Shown here one piece after another: positions 62,588-64,000 of a stretch of DNA of 64,000 nt. The notes beneath the pieces are model-generated. The model was not told the origin of the DNA, did no database searches, and saw only the letters and a list, made by a program, of their open reading frames with translations. Source of the stretch: Azotobacter salinestris (lineage in GTDB: Bacteria; Pseudomonadota; Gammaproteobacteria; Pseudomonadales; Pseudomonadaceae); the NCBI RefSeq assembly GCF_009363155.1, contig NZ_CP045302.1:2080001-2144000 (forward strand), read 5' to 3'. Made by a program: the position numbers and the translations under genes. The number at the start of each line of letters is the position of its first letter. The first letter of the stretch is position 1.

Positions 62588-64000
62588 TCAGAGCAGCGGG
62601 CCGGCGTTGCGGATGGCGTCGGAGACGTCGAACTTCTTGAAGTTCTCGATGAACTGCTTGGCCAGGACGCGGGCCGCCTCGTCGTAGGCGCTCTTGTCGG
62701 CCCAGGTGTTGCGCGGGTTGAGCAGCACGCTGTCGACACCCGGCACGGCCTTCGGCACGTCCAGGTTGATGATCGGCAGGCGCTCGGTCTCGGCGCCGAC
62801 CAGGGCACCGCTCTGGATCGCGGCGATCACGCCGCGGGTGGTCGGAATGTTGAAGCGCTTGCCGATGCCGTAGCCGCCGCCGGTCCAGCCGGTGTTGACC
62901 AGGTAGACCTTGGAATCGTAGCCCTGGATGCGCTTGATCAGCAGCTCGGCGTATTCGCCGGCCGGACGCGGGAAGAAGGGCGCGCCGAAGCAGGTGGAGA
63001 AGGTCGACTTGATGCCGTCGCCCGAGCCCATCTCGGTGGAGCCGACCAGTGCGGTGTAGCCGGACAGGAAGTGGTAGGCCGCCTGCTCGTTGTCGAGAAT
63101 GGACACCGGGGGCAGCACGCCGGTCAGGTCGCAGGTGAGGAAGATCACCGCGTTGGGCTCGCCGGCGCGGTTGTCCGCCACGCGCTTCTCGATCAGCTCG
63201 CGCGGGTAGGCGGCGCGGGTGTTCTGGGTCAGGCTGCTGTCGGCGTAGTCGGGCTGGCGCGAGCGCTCGTCGAGCACCACGTTCTCCAGCACGGCGCCGA
63301 ACTGGATGGCCTTCCAGATCACCGGCTCGTTCTTCTCGGACAGGTCGATGCACTTGGCATAGCAGCCGCCCTCGATGTTGAACACGGTGCCGACGCCCCA
63401 GCCGTGCTCGTCGTCACCGATCAGGTAGCGGCTCGGGTCGGCGGACAGGGTGGTCTTGCCGGTGCCGGACAGGCCGAAGAACAGGGTCACGTCGCCCTCT
63501 TCGCCCATGTTGGCGGCGCAGTGCATCGGCAGCACGTCGACCTCCGGCAGCAGGAAGTTCTGCACGGAGAACATCGCCTTCTTCATCTCGCCGGCGTACT
63601 GCATGCCGGCCAGCAGGACCTTCTTGGCGGCGAAGTTGATGATCACGCAACCGTCGGAATTGGTGCCGTCGCGCTCCGGCACGCACTCGAAGTAGGGCGC
63701 GTTGAGGATCTGCCACTCGCTCTTGCCGGCGGGGTTGAACTTCTCCGGGTTGATGAACAGGCAGCGGCCGAACAGGTTGTGCCAGGCGGTCTCGGTGGTC
63801 ATCTTGACCGCCAGGTAGTACTCGGGATCGGCGCCTACATGGACGTGCGAAACGAAACGCTCACGCTCGGCGAGATAGGCTTCGACGCGCTGCCAGAGGA
63901 TATCGAACTTGTCGCTGGGGAACGGACGGTTGATGCTGCCCCAGGCAATCTTGTGCTGAGTTCCCGGTTCCTCGACGATGAAGCGGTCGCTCGGGGATCG
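62588..64000 (-). CDS. pckA: Phosphoenolpyruvate carboxykinase (ATP), partial at the right edge
   Basis: The frame stays open to the window edge: 470 codons are present and relatives have about 513 residues, so roughly the first 40 residues are missing. Present are the upstream [12 protein letters not shown] segment, the oxaloacetate-binding [20 protein letters not shown], the P-loop [11 protein letters not shown] and the metal/adenine region DDEHGWG and [10 protein letters not shown]. It converts oxaloacetate and ATP to phosphoenolpyruvate for gluconeogenesis. An internal ATG at 63802 is not the start because homology continues upstream of it. Confidence 0.95.
   Translation of the reverse strand, partial: RSPSDRFIVEEPGTQHKIAWGSINRPFPSDKFDILWQRVEAYLAERERFVSHVHVGADPEYYLAVKMTTETAWHNLFGRCLFINPEKFNPAGKSEWQILNAPYFECVPERDGTNSDGCVIINFAAKKVLLAGMQYAGEMKKAMFSVQNFLLPEVDVLPMHCAANMGEEGDVTLFFGLSGTGKTTLSADPSRYLIGDDEHGWGVGTVFNIEGGCYAKCIDLSEKNEPVIWKAIQFGAVLENVVLDERSRQPDYADSSLTQNTRAAYPRELIEKRVADNRAGEPNAVIFLTCDLTGVLPPVSILDNEQAAYHFLSGYTALVGSTEMGSGDGIKSTFSTCFGAPFFPRPAGEYAELLIKRIQGYDSKVYLVNTGWTGGGYGIGKRFNIPTTRGVIAAIQSGALVGAETERLPIINLDVPKAVPGVDSVLLNPRNTWADKSAYDEAARVLAKQFIENFKKFDVSDAIRNAGPLL

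Noticed and set aside
1-64000. CRISPR array or phage-defence island
   Set aside because: No set of regularly spaced 25-40 bp repeats and no cas-, restriction- or toxin-type genes were seen.

Overview
The window is a stretch of a high-GC gammaproteobacterial chromosome, almost certainly Pseudomonadaceae. Gene content and order match the Pseudomonas pattern at many points: bioB-bioF-bioH-bioC; metK, ArsR-methyltransferase, tkt, epd, pgk, fba; yrfG/nudE/cysQ; fabY; a DUF3509 gene; and a DUF294-CBS/exonuclease pair next to a two-part sodium:solute symporter. A patatin/GntP module of the polyhydroxybutyrate-associated type, plus insertion-sequence relics, would fit Azotobacter or the P. stutzeri group, but the species cannot be fixed from sequence reading alone.

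Layout. 1-390 is the promoter and leader region of an rRNA operon reading left out of the window, with two tandem consensus promoters and a boxA; the 16S gene itself is not included. 391-3162 holds a broken TPR gene, an arylamine N-acetyltransferase and a lower-GC pair (PNPOx-like, HIT). 3302-5581 is a three-gene phospholipid block (CDP-alcohol phosphotransferase, acyltransferase, CdsA-like). 5666-9534 is a biotin operon without bioD. 9647-14317 carries comF, srkA, rarD and a thiol-redox pair (an Lgt-like/TlpA fusion plus DsbG). 14324-22458 concerns two-carbon metabolism: gcvR, malate synthase G, then the DUF294/CBS protein, exonuclease and acetate-type symporter with its small subunit. 22689-30374 has an acyltransferase, TraX, an efflux pump, a membrane diguanylate cyclase and a TetR-controlled glutathione transferase pair.

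30521-34950 is accessory DNA: IS4 and IS110 transposase relics and copies of a short repeat surround a patatin-GntP-DUF3175 module. The chromosome then resumes with alanine dehydrogenase, slipin/NfeD, a FUSC-family protein, a diheme cytochrome, a GreA/B-like factor, DUF808, DUF3509 and a YgjP metallopeptidase. 45401-47662 is an overlapping three-gene operon of unknown substrate (DeoR regulator, Gfo/Idh/MocA oxidoreductase, UPF0303) preceded by helically phased repeats. 47708-55809 is the central-carbon block fba, pgk, epd, tkt, followed divergently by an ArsR-methyltransferase regulator and metK. The right end has fabY, cysQ, nudE, yrfG, a glycine-zipper protein, cardiolipin synthase and pckA, which runs off the window edge.

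Most of the window is conserved housekeeping. The most distinctive observations are the repeat-bounded patatin/GntP/DUF3175 island, the phased repeats before the DeoR operon, the Lgt-like/TlpA fusion, an atypical CDP-alcohol phosphotransferase signature, a palindromic operator before the ArsR-methyltransferase gene, and a stretch with two DnaA-box-like sites far from any replication gene. No CRISPR array, prophage, tRNA or complete IS was seen.
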